Shown here piece after piece: positions 1 to 11,550 of a stretch of 64,000 nt of DNA (the stretch's first letter is position 1; each line of letters opens with the position of its first letter). The position numbers and the translations under genes were made by a program. Source of the DNA: Paragonimus westermani (Eukaryota; Platyhelminthes; Trematoda; Plagiorchiida; Troglotrematidae); NCBI GenBank assembly GCA_008508345.1, contig QNGE01000912.1:1-64000 (forward strand). The letters run 5' to 3'. The notes under the pieces are model-generated. The model did no database searches. It was given only the letters and a program-made list of their open reading frames with translations, and was not told the DNA's origin.

Positions 1-44
1 TTGATCACAGCGTTTGCATTCAGATAGACTTTCCAGCCAGCCAG
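1..44 (-). repeat. 3' body fragment of the tRNA-derived SINE
   Basis: Read on the minus strand, this matches the 3' half of the SINE at 45087-45270: the pieces around 'cattcagatagactttcc' and 'agccagcc' are shared. The tRNA head and the hammerhead are absent, so only the tail-proximal body is present, and it may continue before the window. Confidence 0.7.
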
Positions 45-46
45 CC

Positions 47-1551
47 ATAATCAGGCGCAGCCTCCGTATAAGAAATCTAATTCTCCCGACCAACACAGGA
101 ACGAGAAAGATTAGGTGACGATTTTCATTTCTCTTTGGAAAGCTGCGGGTCCATCAACTTGATTTTCTACTTCATTTCTTTACTTTGAAAAAGTACCACT
201 CTACTGTCAAATTATGAGTAGTTAACAATAATATTTGAAAAGTGTGCCTCTGTCACAGCTTTTCTTGTCGCTGATTGAAATTTGGGACCTAGATGATCGA
301 AAATTGACCATTCTAATTTGATCACAGTCACTATATTAGGGTAAGTTTTCTCGATCAACGGATCTAGCGGAATTAATTAGTATGGGTGTATCGAACAATC
401 CACATCCTTCGAATGTAGGTGAAGGGACTCTAGGTATAATGGCCGTTCGGAAAGGGGGAACCAGACGTTTGTCATCGTTATCATTATTTTTATTAGCAGT
501 ATTATTAATGAGTAATCGAAAAATCTCTTTCCAGTTTGAGCTATGCGCGCACAGCAAGTGTTTAACTCGTAGCACTTTATCGTGATATATTTAGCCACAT
601 AGTCACGTTGTGAGACTGAGGTGCAATGTTATGTAGTCGTAGAGTCGAATGTTGCTCTTGTTGAGGAACCTCATTCGTTGGCATCCGGTTTCTGTGTTGT
701 GTTAGTGCGAGGCTAACCAAGTAAAAGGATCGGATTTTGCTGAATCACTGTTTGGAGTCAGCAATCATGTTCTGTTATCTTATATTGGAGAGCCAGCTGA
801 GAGTTGAAGAAACAGCCATCCGTCAGGTAGTCTATTTTCTACATTTGCAAGTAGTGTAGCGCGATACTTCTAATTAATTAAGTCAGTGAGCTTAGAACTG
901 GGGCTATAACTGGATTTACGCCTTTTAGAGCGATGCTGGTAACCTGCATGGCCAGTCTGAAATACACGGACATTCGTATTCACACGATCGCTTGGCACTA
1001 TACCAGTATTTGTACCAGGCAATGTGTAGAACATTACGAAAATTGGCTTCCTTCTAACATGTTAATGCATGCACATGTAAAAATCTGTACGCATACTGAC
1101 TATGATCCAGAGGAGTCTACGCGGGTTTGCGCCTTGCTATAAGGTACTTTATTGAGACGAAAATTAGCGCAACACAAACCACTTGTGATGACCTATGCGG
1201 CGGCAGCTTTCAACTAGTCCGGATAGAGGTTACTAATCATAAGTAAGTATGTCACTGTTGTTTTGATGTTGACGCTGCTTTCTTATGAAATCCTCTCACA
1301 CGAATGTTACTAGTGCGTGATTTAGAAGCCACAGGTGTCGTTGTCGACTTTTGGTATGTTCTTTGATTCTCGCTATAACCGTCTACCTATGTTCGACACG
1401 CACACTCTGCCGGGGGATACTTCACAGCTAATGACCTCAACTGTTGCAAAGCCCTTTACTGACTAACAAATTAAATCATATTTCATCCCCATGAACTGAA
1501 TCCTGCCAGTCTGTGTAAATTTTATCTCCGCACATGCACTCCCACGTTCAG
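47..1551. other. Intron sequence upstream of first visible exon
   Basis: No exon with supported splice sites, no recognisable repeat beyond the SINE fragment at the very start, and only short chance open frames. It is presumably an intron of the laminin gene, because the first exon here opens in mid-codon. Confidence 0.5.
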
Positions 1552-1658
1552 ACAAAAGTTCTGTGGTCAATCCAGACCAGTTGCTCAAAACGGTCGAAGC
1601 TCTGGCCCAACAAGTGGACAAGGTCAAGTTGGATCTGGATGAAACACGTAAACAAGGC
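1552..1658 (+). CDS. Laminin gamma, coiled-coil exon 1 of 8 in window
   Basis: The exon opens after a pyrimidine-rich acceptor (cactcccacgttcag) with two bases of a split codon and closes on a full codon before a perfect GTAAGT donor. It encodes about 35 residues, including NPDQLLKTVEALAQQVDKVK, with hydrophobic residues at heptad spacing. In the family this belongs to domain II, the helical rod that winds around the alpha and beta chains. Short, helical and in phase with the next exon; identity comes from the assembled protein, not from this exon alone. Confidence 0.8.
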
Positions 1659-1958
1659 GTAAGTTCCGGTGGTCGTTCACTCCATAATTCCAGTTGGTTT
1701 GAGTTTAGTGAGTGTTCGTCTAAATGATTAAGTTTCGAGTGACTGGTGCGGCATGTCGGACTTGTTTTGGATAATCAGCTTATACACATGAATAGTCAGT
1801 TTTCTTCAGTGCTTCCTCGTAAACCCCATCATTTAAGCGTTCGGCATAGGTGCTGATTTGCAGAAAGTTAGTATCTCTCTGACCGTGTTCTTTCATGTTA
1901 GGCCAATGTTTAGTAATCCTTGATGTTCACCTTGTACTGCTTCCCGTTTCTGATACAG
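1659..1958 (+). other. Intron 1 (300 bp)
   Basis: Bounded by GTAAGT and an acceptor ending in TGATACAG. No repeat or open frame of note. Confidence 0.75.
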
Positions 1959-2152
1959 TCTGTCTGTGCCTCGACGACCAAGTTGGATACCGACATGGAT
2001 AAGCTGAACAAAGAGATCGTTGAACGTTTGCCAATTCTGCTCTCCGAAGATCTGCAAAAAGTAATAGATAAACTGAAGGAAAGTACCGAATCTTATCAAC
2101 CAGATGCAGCACTGACAAACGAAGCAAACGAGGTGGATGCCCTGGCAAGCAG
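1959..2152 (+). CDS. Laminin gamma, coiled-coil exon 2
   Basis: Starts in phase 0 after the acceptor TTTCTGATACAG and ends with two bases (AG) of a split codon at the donor GTAAAC. About 64 residues, with helical segments such as TKLDTDMDKLNKEIVERL and LLSEDLQKVIDKLKEST. It contains one cysteine near the start (SVCAST). Acidic and basic residues alternate with leucines at heptad spacing, as expected of laminin rod sequence. The ATG-initiated open frame seen from position 1920 is not the gene start, because the exon is spliced in from upstream. Confidence 0.83.
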
Positions 2153-3414
2153 GTAAACGCGTTGTATTACCAGTAGGAGCATTCTTCGCGATCGACTGCC
2201 ACTTAAACCAACCAGTGACCGTTCACGTTTCGTTTAATTGTGCATGATTGACGTCTTGGGGACTGAGCAGCAGATCAATTAATGAGTTGAGAACTGCATG
2301 TTTCATTCGTCTCGTTTTACGATATTTCTGGCTACCGTCAGCGCGTAAGACCGCGTATCCATTTGAACCAATCACAAGCAAGATAGCTGAGCCGATCCGA
2401 TTCAAGGTCACACGTGGTACGCGTGCACACGTCAGTTCGCGCGTGCGCGCCTCTGTTTGTGTGTAACGCGCTCACCCATATGCAGCAAACGCACCTACCG
2501 GCTGACAGACCGGCTGACTCGACCGAAAGAACCACAGGAACGAAACAACAGATCGATGTGTGATGGGTGGAAAATAGGCCACTGACACTGCAGATGTACA
2601 CTTCAGTTGCTTAGCCCAATAGTGCCACACACATACACAAACAAACGCATTTTGGCATAATTGCTTGCGCTTATAGTTCCACTTAATGGACATCACCAAA
2701 GTGATGGTTCTGTTGGTGTATCTGCGTCTGTACGTGTGTGTGGATGTGCGGTTGAAGCTGGTCATAAACAGCTGCTCTTTCCCTTCTTCTTGCTGCTGGT
2801 GTCGCTGTTGTTGTTTCCAAATGGCGTGATACAATTAACGAGCTTTCTCAGTCTGATTAGTCCTTTAAATTTTGGTGTTGCCGTTTAACCTGATAGCAGT
2901 GGGCGAACTGTTCGATAGATCGATCCGTTGACCGCTGCACATCCGTCACATTCTGGATGGTTACGGCTGGACCGGACTTTCTATTCCACGAACGATCGAG
3001 TCGTTTACACTTTTCCCGGCTAGTTAATCGGCCTGCCCATTGGCTGAAGATTATTTTTACCAACCAACATTGGCTGTTGGTGTTGGTTTGGCGGAGACTT
3101 ATGAAAGTGTATGAACGAATACGATGCGGATGGTACTCAGTTCAGTGTGGTGGTGACGCCATTTCCTACCTTTTCCGTGTCTTTTGCTCAATCGATAAAT
3201 TTTACTGTATCACTTGCTGATGAATCCTAAGAAAGACAATTCACGTTGACTGCTTTCCACTTCATGTGACTATTCATGGCTCTTCATGGAAGTTTCATCT
3301 TTAGACTGGTAACCCCAAGGTCTATGCAACCTACCACCTATTGTGTGAACATCGCGAGTAATCGTTGTGATAAATACACTCCTACTTCTCAACCATTTCT
3401 ACGTTGTTTTTCAG
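2153..3414 (+). other. Intron 2 (1.26 kb)
   Basis: Contains a G/T-C-rich alternating stretch near 2405-2465 (GTGCGCGCG-like) and pyrimidine-rich DNA near 2770-2820. Antisense open frames (to 120 aa, 2472-2834) are low-complexity and lack splice or family support. No element recognised. Confidence 0.6.
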
Positions 3415-3552
3415 ACTGAGCAAACAACAACAACACCTACGTGAGATATCTGGAACAATCGGACGACTTATTGACAATGCAACCAAGCAGGTAACTGAAT
3501 CCGAAGAGGCAGTGATGAATTCGAAGAAGTTGCTGCAAATCAGCGAACAAAA
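3415..3552 (+). CDS. Laminin gamma, coiled-coil exon 3
   Basis: Follows a strong acceptor (ACGTTGTTTTTCAG). The first base completes the arginine codon split from exon 2. It encodes about 45 residues, including LREISGTIGRLIDNATKQ and SEEAVMNSKKLLQISEQK, with a possible N-glycosylation site (NAT). Two donors are possible. A perfect GTAACT at 3491 would leave phase 0 and produce a stop in exon 4. The GTGGGT at 3553 leaves two bases (AA), which fits exon 4 exactly, so the latter is chosen. Confidence 0.78.
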
Positions 3553-6500
3553 GTGGGTGTAGAAACTGGAACAACCAACTAGTCGTCGTGGCAATTTTCT
3601 TAGTTTGAAGCCCAGCTACTGCTTTTCGGCTCACCTCGTTATTTTTTTATTAAAAAATTTCCAGAACGGGTCAAAATGTGACGAACAGGTTATTCACAGC
3701 TGCAACTCTAAGGCAATAATCTTCTGGACCGACCAAGTTGTCATTCTTACTACTGTTATATGGCAAACGACGACTAAAAGCACATCAGTGGTTCGCGTTG
3801 GTGTTTAATGAACATACAACCAAACACGAAAAGGAGAAAACCCTTCAAGACCACCTATACTTCTACTGAAACATTCAACACCAAGGTGCCTACACTTTGT
3901 AGACAAACAACCGAGCTATAAGGGAAAGTAAGGGCTCATCAGCAAGACAACTTCCTTCAGACTTTCACTACTCCGTATCATTAAGTGCATTTTATCCCCC
4001 AGAAAATTCTGTTAAACAACGACAACATTCAAACCACTGGGCCTGGTTTGGCTAACATCTCATATAAAGCATCTAGCTACAGACTCCACGATCTTCAGTG
4101 GTTCCAGCAACCGGATATGTTGTTAGGTGATATATGATTCACCAGAATAAACCGATCATGTGTTATTATTTGGAATATATTTGAGACCGACTGAGTACAT
4201 ATAATTTCAGAGCAACTTTTGAATACGCAAAAGTCTGTCTTGTTGGCGACGTTTCACTTTTGACACAGAAGCTTCTCCAGATAGGCTACAAATGTGATGG
4301 CAGTTGAGGCAGGCTGGACGTAAGAAGCTCAACGAAGCAAAACGTTCCAAGCCATGGGTCTAGTGTATACAGACAGAGGTTAATAGCAGTTTCGAACTGC
4401 TGATTACAGAACACCTGCCAGACAGGTCGATCAAAGAGTCAAGTGTCATTGATGGAAGTAGATGGGGAAATCATAGTCTTAGTGTGCTAGGATTGTCATC
4501 TCATCCAGCCATCAGTGTAAAACCGTTCGAATCCCCCAAGACCGGCCACCATGTGCCAGAGAGTTCAGCGCCGTAAACGCTATGTGGCCTTCACAATTTC
4601 GTTAGCATTTGCAATCAAGCGGTCCTGTGTAGTTCTAAACCATCGTCTAATTACCTCGAAATTTTTACATCAATTTCGTGACTTTTGTCTACCGTGTGAC
4701 CCGTGATTTCAAGGCTTGGCTCCCGCAGTGATTTCGGGGTGCCTTCCTAATGCCGCTTTGATGCTCATTTACTCTAGCTGTAAGTCCTCGTGCCGTCTGC
4801 TCAATATAAACTCACAAACAGTTCTTACATTTTATTTCGTGTACACAATTATTAGTTCACTCTACAGACAAGGGTTTTCCAAGATGCATCGAGATTTTGT
4901 GCGATGTCGTCCAATTTCAAGAAGCTGTCCTAATGATCACCTTGTACAAAGCCCTGTGGGTAGTTTCCGACATCTCTTGCATAACAGTAGTACTTCTTCA
5001 TTTCATTGATGCTTTTGCTACTGGATCAAACACCCGTTTTAGTCGTTTTTAAAGGAACTGTCTAAAGTAACCTCTGTTCAGCAACTCAGCTGTCACCTTT
5101 TTCTGTGCTATCTTTTGGTCATCCGAATCTGTGTTTAGATGGGAGGCTCCATGGAACATGGAGCCTGCAATGCTATCACAGACTTGTTTAGAGTGATCGG
5201 ATTTTTAGTTAGGAATATCAACTGCGTTTGTGATTCTGTAATAGACAATGTTCATGAGACTCCATCCTATCCTATGAGCCAGACAGTCCGGAAATACCAG
5301 CTGGCCATCTCTAGAATATATATATATTCCAGTTTAAAATGTCTTGACATCTCTTCTGCGTGTTTCGATACCAATCTAGGATGTCCCAATGGGTTTCTCT
5401 GGGTTTCAGTCAGAGACGGGGTCGCACAACCTATGCATCTGTTAAAAGGCTTACAAACATGGACTATTTGGCCCTTGCGGAGGAACAGAACACAGATCTA
5501 CCGGGTGTAGGAGGTAAACAAGGTTAGTGGGCCCGGATACGGTAACTAGGCTGACGGGAATGTGGGTTACCACGTACGCGGTGAGCACCGAGAGGATGGG
5601 TGTGTTCGTACGGTGCGGAAACCACACGGGCATCTCTGACAGGCTGGGCCTCGGCCAGCGGGTATGCGAGTGATCCGGTCATGATGGCCTGGACTTCGGT
5701 TGTCGTCCTCCAAACGGCCAGCCAAATCAGGCAAGCCGTTTCAGATGCTATGGAACTAGCTGAGGGTAGATAGACCAAAGTGAATACCGGTCGTCCACGA
5801 AGTGTGCATTCGGACACAAAGTCCTGAATTCCAACTAATCGCTCACCCAAAATAACAGGCTACCTAACCGAGTTCGGTAGGCGAGCCGCCCCAACACACC
5901 GCTGTAACCACAGTCATCCCGATCTGAATGGGGTGCACACGCATCTAATCTCAAGCTTCTCGGCGCCACTGTCTCAGTGCTTTGACCACCGTGGACCATG
6001 AGCGATAGCACCGGACTGTTGACTAACGTCTCCGCAACCATCTCGGCGCATGATGGGCTGCGCTGGGCTAGGAACCAGTATGTATGTATGGGCACAAATG
6101 GGCACAGTACAAATACCACGACTCCCTGACGTATTGTGCCACCACGATGTATTTTACCCAATGCTGGATAAAGGCTGTGTGTCCGAACGGCACAGACTTG
6201 AGAACTAATAAGGAATTGATCGAAAATTAACAACTTTCACATGGAATCTCAGGCACGTGATACTGTTTTTCTATGTTTACTGCGCCATTTGTGTACTCTG
6301 ACGTGATATCTTATAACTACCATACCAAAATTATAAACCTCGCTTGGCATGTCTTGGTTTTGTCTCCTTTTTATTGAGCTGTTTCTTTCCGATTCCTGTC
6401 GACATGTCTTATTTGATCATTTTGTTCCTATATATACCGAGATAAAGGCAACGTGCTGCGTTATTGAGATTGGGATGGACAGCTTGTTCCAAAAATGTTG

Positions 6501-8105
6501 CCCAGATTGAGGTGCTTGTTCTCAGGGAACCTGCATTGTGCCAAGAATTGGAGTGTGCAAATTCGACTAAACTAAATATTATGCCGGAAACAGATCACAA
6601 TATTGGACCATGATTAGGAGGACATTATGCTTTTTGAGAAAACAGCTACCGATTTTGAAGCATTTTTGTACATTTCCCCAGATGAGTCATACAAAGCATA
6701 TAGAGACTACATTTTACTATCACCTCTAGCTGGTTACATATTCTTGATGTGTGGCTTTCGGTGCCGTTTACAACGTCGTGCGAGACAAGTTGTACATTAA
6801 GTGCAAGAAACACTCGATCTGCATTTCGAACGCTTTTTTTGCGCATCACGTATGGTTAACGTGCATCCGTGTATAGTGGCAAATGGAGGCAGGGCTGAAA
6901 CGCCCAGTACAATCGATGAATCGCGGTTTATATGTCTGGGTTTATAGCGTCCGGCTTAGGATACGTAAACAGACGTGATACGCAAAAAAGCCGTTGAAAA
7001 TGCAGGTCGAGTGTTCCTTGCACTCAATGTACAAATCGTCTCGTACGACGCTGTAAACGGCACCGATAACCGCATATTAAGAATATGCAGCATTTTGTTC
7101 TGGCATTGGAACTACTTTACACTCGTTACTCCTTTTGTTCTTCTCGGTAGTCTCGCATCTTTTCTTCAACTTTGTTAGTGCAGTTTCTGCAGAAGGTTTT
7201 TACTGGCTTGTCAGTCAAAAGTTGTCTTTGTCTATTTTCAACACCAGTATAGGGTGTACTAAATACGTTCATGTACTGAAGCCTTTCTTGTCTAATGCTT
7301 TAAAAATCCTTCTCCCCACCTCAGCTTTAACCAATTGAGTCTGTCTATTTCTATGTCCGAGGAATAAGCGTCTCACTTTCATCATAGCCTACCATCTAAC
7401 TAATCAGCACTGGCCGGTTGAACCATAAAGACCTCCACTAACACGTCACCCGGTCTTATCCGTTCCGGTTCGCACTGAACACGAGGTGTGTGAGTAAAAC
7501 TGAAAGGGTGCAGCACACGTCACTTGTGGTACGTGTTACGCGTAACATCATTTGATTTTCATCACTGTAGTAGGCTAGTCCGGAATCGGATACTGTCAAC
7601 TGTGTGATAATCCATCCTAAACAGGGATCTATCAACTGAATCAAGTGTGCACCTGCAAATAGTCTAGGCGAAATTGGTGAAACAGTCGATGCGTTTTTAT
7701 GAACTTGTTTCCACTGTCCTCATACGAACAATCTTCTAAACGAGGTTCTAGCCACCTCCCTGTGTTCAGTAATTTGCGGCAGTTAGAAAGATTTATTTAT
7801 CCGATCAGTTCAGTATTGTTCTAGTCATCGAAATCGTATAGTGCACTTACTCCCTAACTTGTTCAAGGACCATCGAGAAAAAACCCCAGTTACCATATAT
7901 TTTCCAAGTACGGGATGGCAAGCGTCCTGGGTTGCGATTCAGTGCATTTTGCTGTGTCTGTTCATGTTGATACGCCTGTTCAGCCACAGGTTGAAAAGTT
8001 ACATAAGCCAACTTTGTATTTATTCAAGGCTTAAGAATATCATGCATTTTGGAATCACAGGAAGACTAAGAAACTGTTTTCTTAACGTTTCTCTTCATCC
8101 TACAG
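3553..8105 (+). other. Intron 3 (4.55 kb)
   Basis: Holds a GC-richer block at about 5390-6230 with two overlapping minus-strand open frames (132 and 108 aa) that match no family I recognise, and an inverted-repeat pair at 6737-7087 (listed separately). At 4490-4560 a motif like a tRNA B box (CCGTTCGAATCCC) follows an A-box-like stretch and could be a worn SINE head. The remainder shows nothing. Confidence 0.6.
6737..7087. repeat. Fold-back inverted repeat, two ~115-bp arms
   Basis: The left arm 6737-6850 is the reverse complement of the right arm 6973-7087 at roughly 80-85% identity (by eye), separated by about 122 bp. Both arms can be read as related peptides containing the shared words RVFLALNVQ and VNGT, but the differences fall at all codon positions, so coding is not shown. 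No target duplication was identified. It could be a fold-back or MITE-type element, or two opposed fragments of a larger repeat. Confidence 0.75.
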
Positions 8106-8292
8106 AGCCGACTTGATTACGCAGAAGCATACCGAACAGACCGGAAAAATTGAGGCAACGAATGAGCTGTTACAAAGAACACGGGATCAAGTCTATCAGC
8201 TCAAGAGTGGCGTCGATCAAATCCCCGACCTCCGCAAGGAGGTACGATTGTTGGAAGGTGTGACAGCGCAATGGGAGGAAGCCAGAAATACA
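8106..8292 (+). CDS. Laminin gamma, coiled-coil exon 4
   Basis: Acceptor TTCATCCTACAG, then one base that completes the codon from exon 3. It ends in phase 0 at the donor GTGAGT. It encodes 62 full codons, including IEATNELLQRTRDQVYQLK and PDLRKEVRLLEGVTAQWEEA, a clear amphipathic helix. The intron after it is the 14.5-kb retroelement cluster. Confidence 0.84.
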
Positions 8293-8751
8293 GTGAGTGA
8301 AGGTCATCTTACACCTGGTAAACATTAGATCTGTGATGAATATTTGTCATTTTACTCTGTACGAGCCTAGAAATAAAGCAGTTATATTTCGTTGAAAGCC
8401 GTTGAAATTTCTTTGACAAATGAAGCACAGTGTGCATCTAGTAAGTCTTATGACAGTCGTCTATGAATACCTCGAAACATTCGCATAACACTGAGCCGCT
8501 ATTTCAGGGAGGCGCATTATCATACAATAAAAACACGTTTTAATAGCAAGGCGTGGCTGCCTTCCATTGGAAAGTAAGATTGGATGAAGATTGAGCTAGG
8601 ACAAGACAGTTGAACAGATCGGACATCATTTGCCTTCAGTACGTACTTCCCTTTTCCTAAAAATGAGAACAATCAAGAGCCTGCTGCTCAATTCCAAATT
8701 GACAAATGTCCACTACGATCCGGGAAAGGACTCAGAAAGGGTGTTTGCTAA
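8293..8751 (+). other. Start of intron 4
   Basis: Unremarkable AT-rich intron sequence up to the 5' LTR of the first gypsy copy. The last four bases before the LTR are CTAA. Confidence 0.6.
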
Positions 8752-9057
8752 CGTAGTGAGGAGAGACGGTCGCACCATACTACTCACACCAAGATTCAGT
8801 AGCCGCATGGATCGAAATGATCGCGGGATAAATACGGGAGAGATATGGGACGGATCGTTGGTGGGCAGAATGATACTTAATGGCTTTCGCTACATGACGG
8901 AACTGAGATATGGTGTCCAAAGCGACTGGAGCGTCCTCAGAAGAGTGCGGTGTGCAAATGAGTGATTTTGTTCCTAGTCATGTTGAGACGCATAACTCGT
9001 GTATTGGTTTCCCCAAGTGAACAACCTCTGTGCCGTCCGCCTCCTCTGTTTACAACA
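8752..9057 (+). repeat. 5' LTR of copy 1 (306 bp)
   Basis: The limits come from comparison with copy 3: the LTR family begins TGTAGTGAGG and ends ACAACA or ACAGCA. Here the first base is C instead of T. The segment is nearly identical to the copy 3 5' LTR (19737-20042) but much less like either 3' LTR. Immediately downstream, two bases precede TGGTATTGTGACC, the likely primer-binding site, because TGG pairs with the CCA end of a tRNA. Which tRNA is not determined. Confidence 0.85.
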
Positions 9058-9083
9058 ACTGGTATTGTGACCAAGATGGGGGA

Positions 9084-9833
9084 ATGGAGATCCCACGGCC
9101 GCAGCCGTTTGAGGACGTGAATGTCCGGAGTTTCCTGGAGGATTTCGAAGACGTGGCAGAAGCGGTCGGAGGGAAGGCGGACCGGGCGAAGCTGGCGGCC
9201 CCGCGGATGCTGTTCAAGGGCAGGGCGAAGGTGGTGCTGGATGCGGCACGAAGGGGCCTCGCGAAGCTGGAGTGGGCCGCCGCGAGGGGTGGGGCGCTGA
9301 TCGCCGGGTTCGACAGCCGCGTCGATGGCGATGAGGCAGTGAGGCGGTTCATGGGCGCCCGGCTTGGACCAGGAGGCGATGCTCCGATTTACGCCATGTC
9401 TCTGCGGGCAGCGTTTTCAAGAGTTCTGTCACATTTGGATCAGGACTCAGAGCAACACATACTGACAGATCAGTTCTTAGAAGAAGTGTCACCAACAGTC
9501 CGGGATCAGTTCAGGGTTGCTCTCATCGCACATCCCATGACGATGGAACAGTTGGCTGATGCAGTTCGACAATTGCTGGAAGAAAATGCCGCGACAGTCA
9601 ACGAGTTGGAGGCAAGCGAACCGAGTGAACCGAATGACCTTCGAAGCGCAGTGGAAAGGTTGACTCAGGAAGTGGCGGCTTCGAAGGTGAAGAGGGGGGA
9701 AATCGTGGCGAAGTCTGTTACCGATGCTGAAAACGTGGACACTGGCGAAGATTTTGCCCACTTGGCAAGAAAAGGTCGTACTTCAATAAACGTTTTGTCG
9801 ACCGTTCTTTGTTCGGGAAGGGGGATCCGGTAA
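9084..9833 (+). pseudogene. gag of gypsy copy 1 (capsid-like, frame broken before the zinc knuckle)
   Basis: The first ATG is at 9084; the open frame extends upstream into the LTR only through a GTG. About 250 residues: a retrotransposon-gag helical domain with the words LDQDSEQHILTDQFLEE and VRDQFRVALIAHPM. The nucleocapsid zinc knuckle (C-x2-C-x4-H-x4-C) is present at about 9716-9757, but in the frame of pol, not of this open frame, and with a stop replacing a residue inside it. The frame therefore changes before it, perhaps at the run of six G at 9694-9699. The first 90 codons are strikingly GC- and CpG-rich. The same open frame recurs without change in copies 2 and 3. Confidence 0.85.
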
Positions 9834-10139
9834 TGGAGGCGGTTGATAAGACAGCAGTTCAGGCTAGGTTAGAAATCAATGGTAGCTTGGAGTACTGTTC
9901 GACTGACACTAGGGCCACGATTTAATTGATTAGGCCGAGGACAGGAAAGATTGTGTGGCCCTGTGCTATGGTAGTCCAAACGGTCGGTGAATTCACTCTC
10001 AAAGTTGATGGTCTGGCAGAACATGGTGTCTGAATCGATGGTCACGTAGTCAAACAACCTTTCGTCATTTCCCCCGACGCACTTCAGACCATGTTGGGGA
10101 AGGATTATCTTGACCGCGTTGATTTATTTGAAGCATGAT
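9834..10139 (+). pseudogene. Protease region of gypsy copy 1
   Basis: In the pol frame, an aspartic protease active-site region is recognisable, but the catalytic D-T-G reads D-T-R and a stop follows two codons after the adjoining A-T. A second in-frame stop lies near 10030. Downstream words (FVISPDALQTMLGKDYL) match the protease C-terminal part. The antisense open frame here is a shadow. Confidence 0.75.
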
Positions 10140-10159
10140 AAACTGGTTACGAAGCATGG

Positions 10160-11130
10160 GTGATTCCACTGGTGCGAAAGCGCAAAACCTATTTGGGACA
10201 AATCGAAGTGAACGCACCCAGAGCAATGCCAACTTGTGACACTCAGTCGCTGAATGAAGTGATACGCAAATCTCAAGTCTTGGTCTCTAGGGATCAAGAC
10301 CCGTATGGCTACTGTGAATGGTTTGAACACGAAATCCCCATCGAGTCGAACCGATTTCGGCCATTCGACTCTAGGAGAACTCTAATACACTTGCAGCCGG
10401 AAATTAGACAACAAGTGAAGGACGTGCTGAAACAGGAAATCATCGAGGAGGCCGATAACCCGTTCGATTCCCCCGTCTTGCTGGTGAGGAAGTCCAGCCG
10501 TAATTTAAGATGTTGTGTCGACTCCAATTGGCTCAATGAGATTACGATTAATAAGGTCGTAGCAGTCCCGGCGGTGGCGGAGATTTTTGACAAGCGACAG
10601 AACGTCACAGTGTGTACACTATTGGACTTGCGGTCCGGATATTGGCACGCCCCTATCAACCAACCGGACTGAGATAAAACAGCATCCACAGTGAGAGAAA
10701 AGCAGTACCGCTTCGAACGTATGTTGTTCGGACTCTGAGATGCCTTTTTACGTCCAGATGACTGATGTTAAAGGTGCCGGACGGATTATGGAGACCATAT
10801 CGTCATTCACAAAGCGAATGAGACAGAACATGAAATACACGTTTCAGTTGTATTGCAGAAGATTGAACAAGATGGCCTATGGATCGATAGTTCAAAATCT
10901 CAACTGGCGAAACGGACGGTAGTACTTCTCGGTCACAAGGTCGGTCAGGGTAAAGTACAGCTGCTGCCCGAGAAACTGCTGGCGATCGGGGCTATTCCAT
11001 TGCCAACTTTGAAGAAGTTGCAATGGTATCTCGGTCGCCTTGTGTTGTACAGCCGTTGCATCAAAAACTTCCATGACCTCACGAGCCCATTATCCGAAAT
11101 TTTGAAGAAAGATTGCCAATTTCGTTGACC
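10160..11130 (+). pseudogene. Reverse transcriptase domain of gypsy copy 1
   Basis: Ty3-type RT words appear in order: RPFDSRRT, VKDVLKQEIIEEADNPFDSP, RCCVDSNWLNEIT, LDLRSGYWHAPI, YRFERMLFGL, and then the connection region LKKLQWYLGRLVLYSRCIKNF. Three breaks are visible: a stop after the first catalytic region (10670), a stop at about 10737, and the Y-x-D-D box, which reads Y-G-D-H near 10790 in the same frame. The enzyme cannot be active as read. Confidence 0.85.
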
Positions 11131-11149
11131 AGAAAAAGCCAATCAAGCG

Positions 11150-11524
11150 TATGTTGAGATCCATCAATTGTTGAAAAAAGTACAGCTGACCCGGAAACTG
11201 CCAGTGACTGGAGAGAGCTTCATTGTCGTAACGGTTGCGAGTGATTTAGGAATTGGAGCGGTACTGAAGCAGGAAGACGGTGTTGTGGAATATGCCAGTC
11301 CGGTACTTAGTCCTGCTGAACGGAACTACTCAACAACCGAGAAGGAGTGTTTGGCAACCGTATGGGCCTTGGAAAAATCGAGGCCGTACTTGCTCGGCCG
11401 ACGTTTGCATGTGGAGTCCGACCACAAACCACTGGAGTGGATTAAATCGGCGAAGGACCCCGAGGAAGGCTGGCTCGTTGGGCGTTACGACTACAGATGT
11501 AAGACTTCACAATTCGCCATGTAG
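11150..11524 (+). pseudogene. RNase H domain of gypsy copy 1
   Basis: The Ty3-type RNase H signature is clear: [14 protein letters not shown], then [16 protein letters not shown] and [11 protein letters not shown]. The frame is lost near 11500: the conserved tail [17 protein letters not shown] continues in another frame. Confidence 0.85.
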
Positions 11525-11550
11525 CTGGAAAAGATAACTGTGTACCTGAT

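Noticed and set aside
3491..3496. GTAACT donor inside laminin exon 3
   Set aside because: A better match to the donor consensus, but it leaves phase 0 and exon 4 would then hit a stop; the residues beyond it continue the coiled coil.
4490..4570. Isolated tRNA-like B box near 4530
   Set aside because: No cloverleaf can be drawn; at most a worn SINE head, too weak to list as an RNA gene.
5524..6233. Two overlapping minus-strand frames in a GC-richer block of intron 3
   Set aside because: No domain, no splice support, and the two frames overlap; composition alone explains their length.
9030..9083. gag open frame starting inside the 5' LTR
   Set aside because: The start would be GTG within the LTR; the first ATG is at 9084, after the primer-binding region, and is the sensible start for a eukaryotic element.
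9050..9761. Antisense frames of 100 and 90 codons opposite gag (repeated at 17012-17723 and 20035-20746)
   Set aside because: They recur only because gag recurs; the first arises from the GC-rich codons of gag. No domain.
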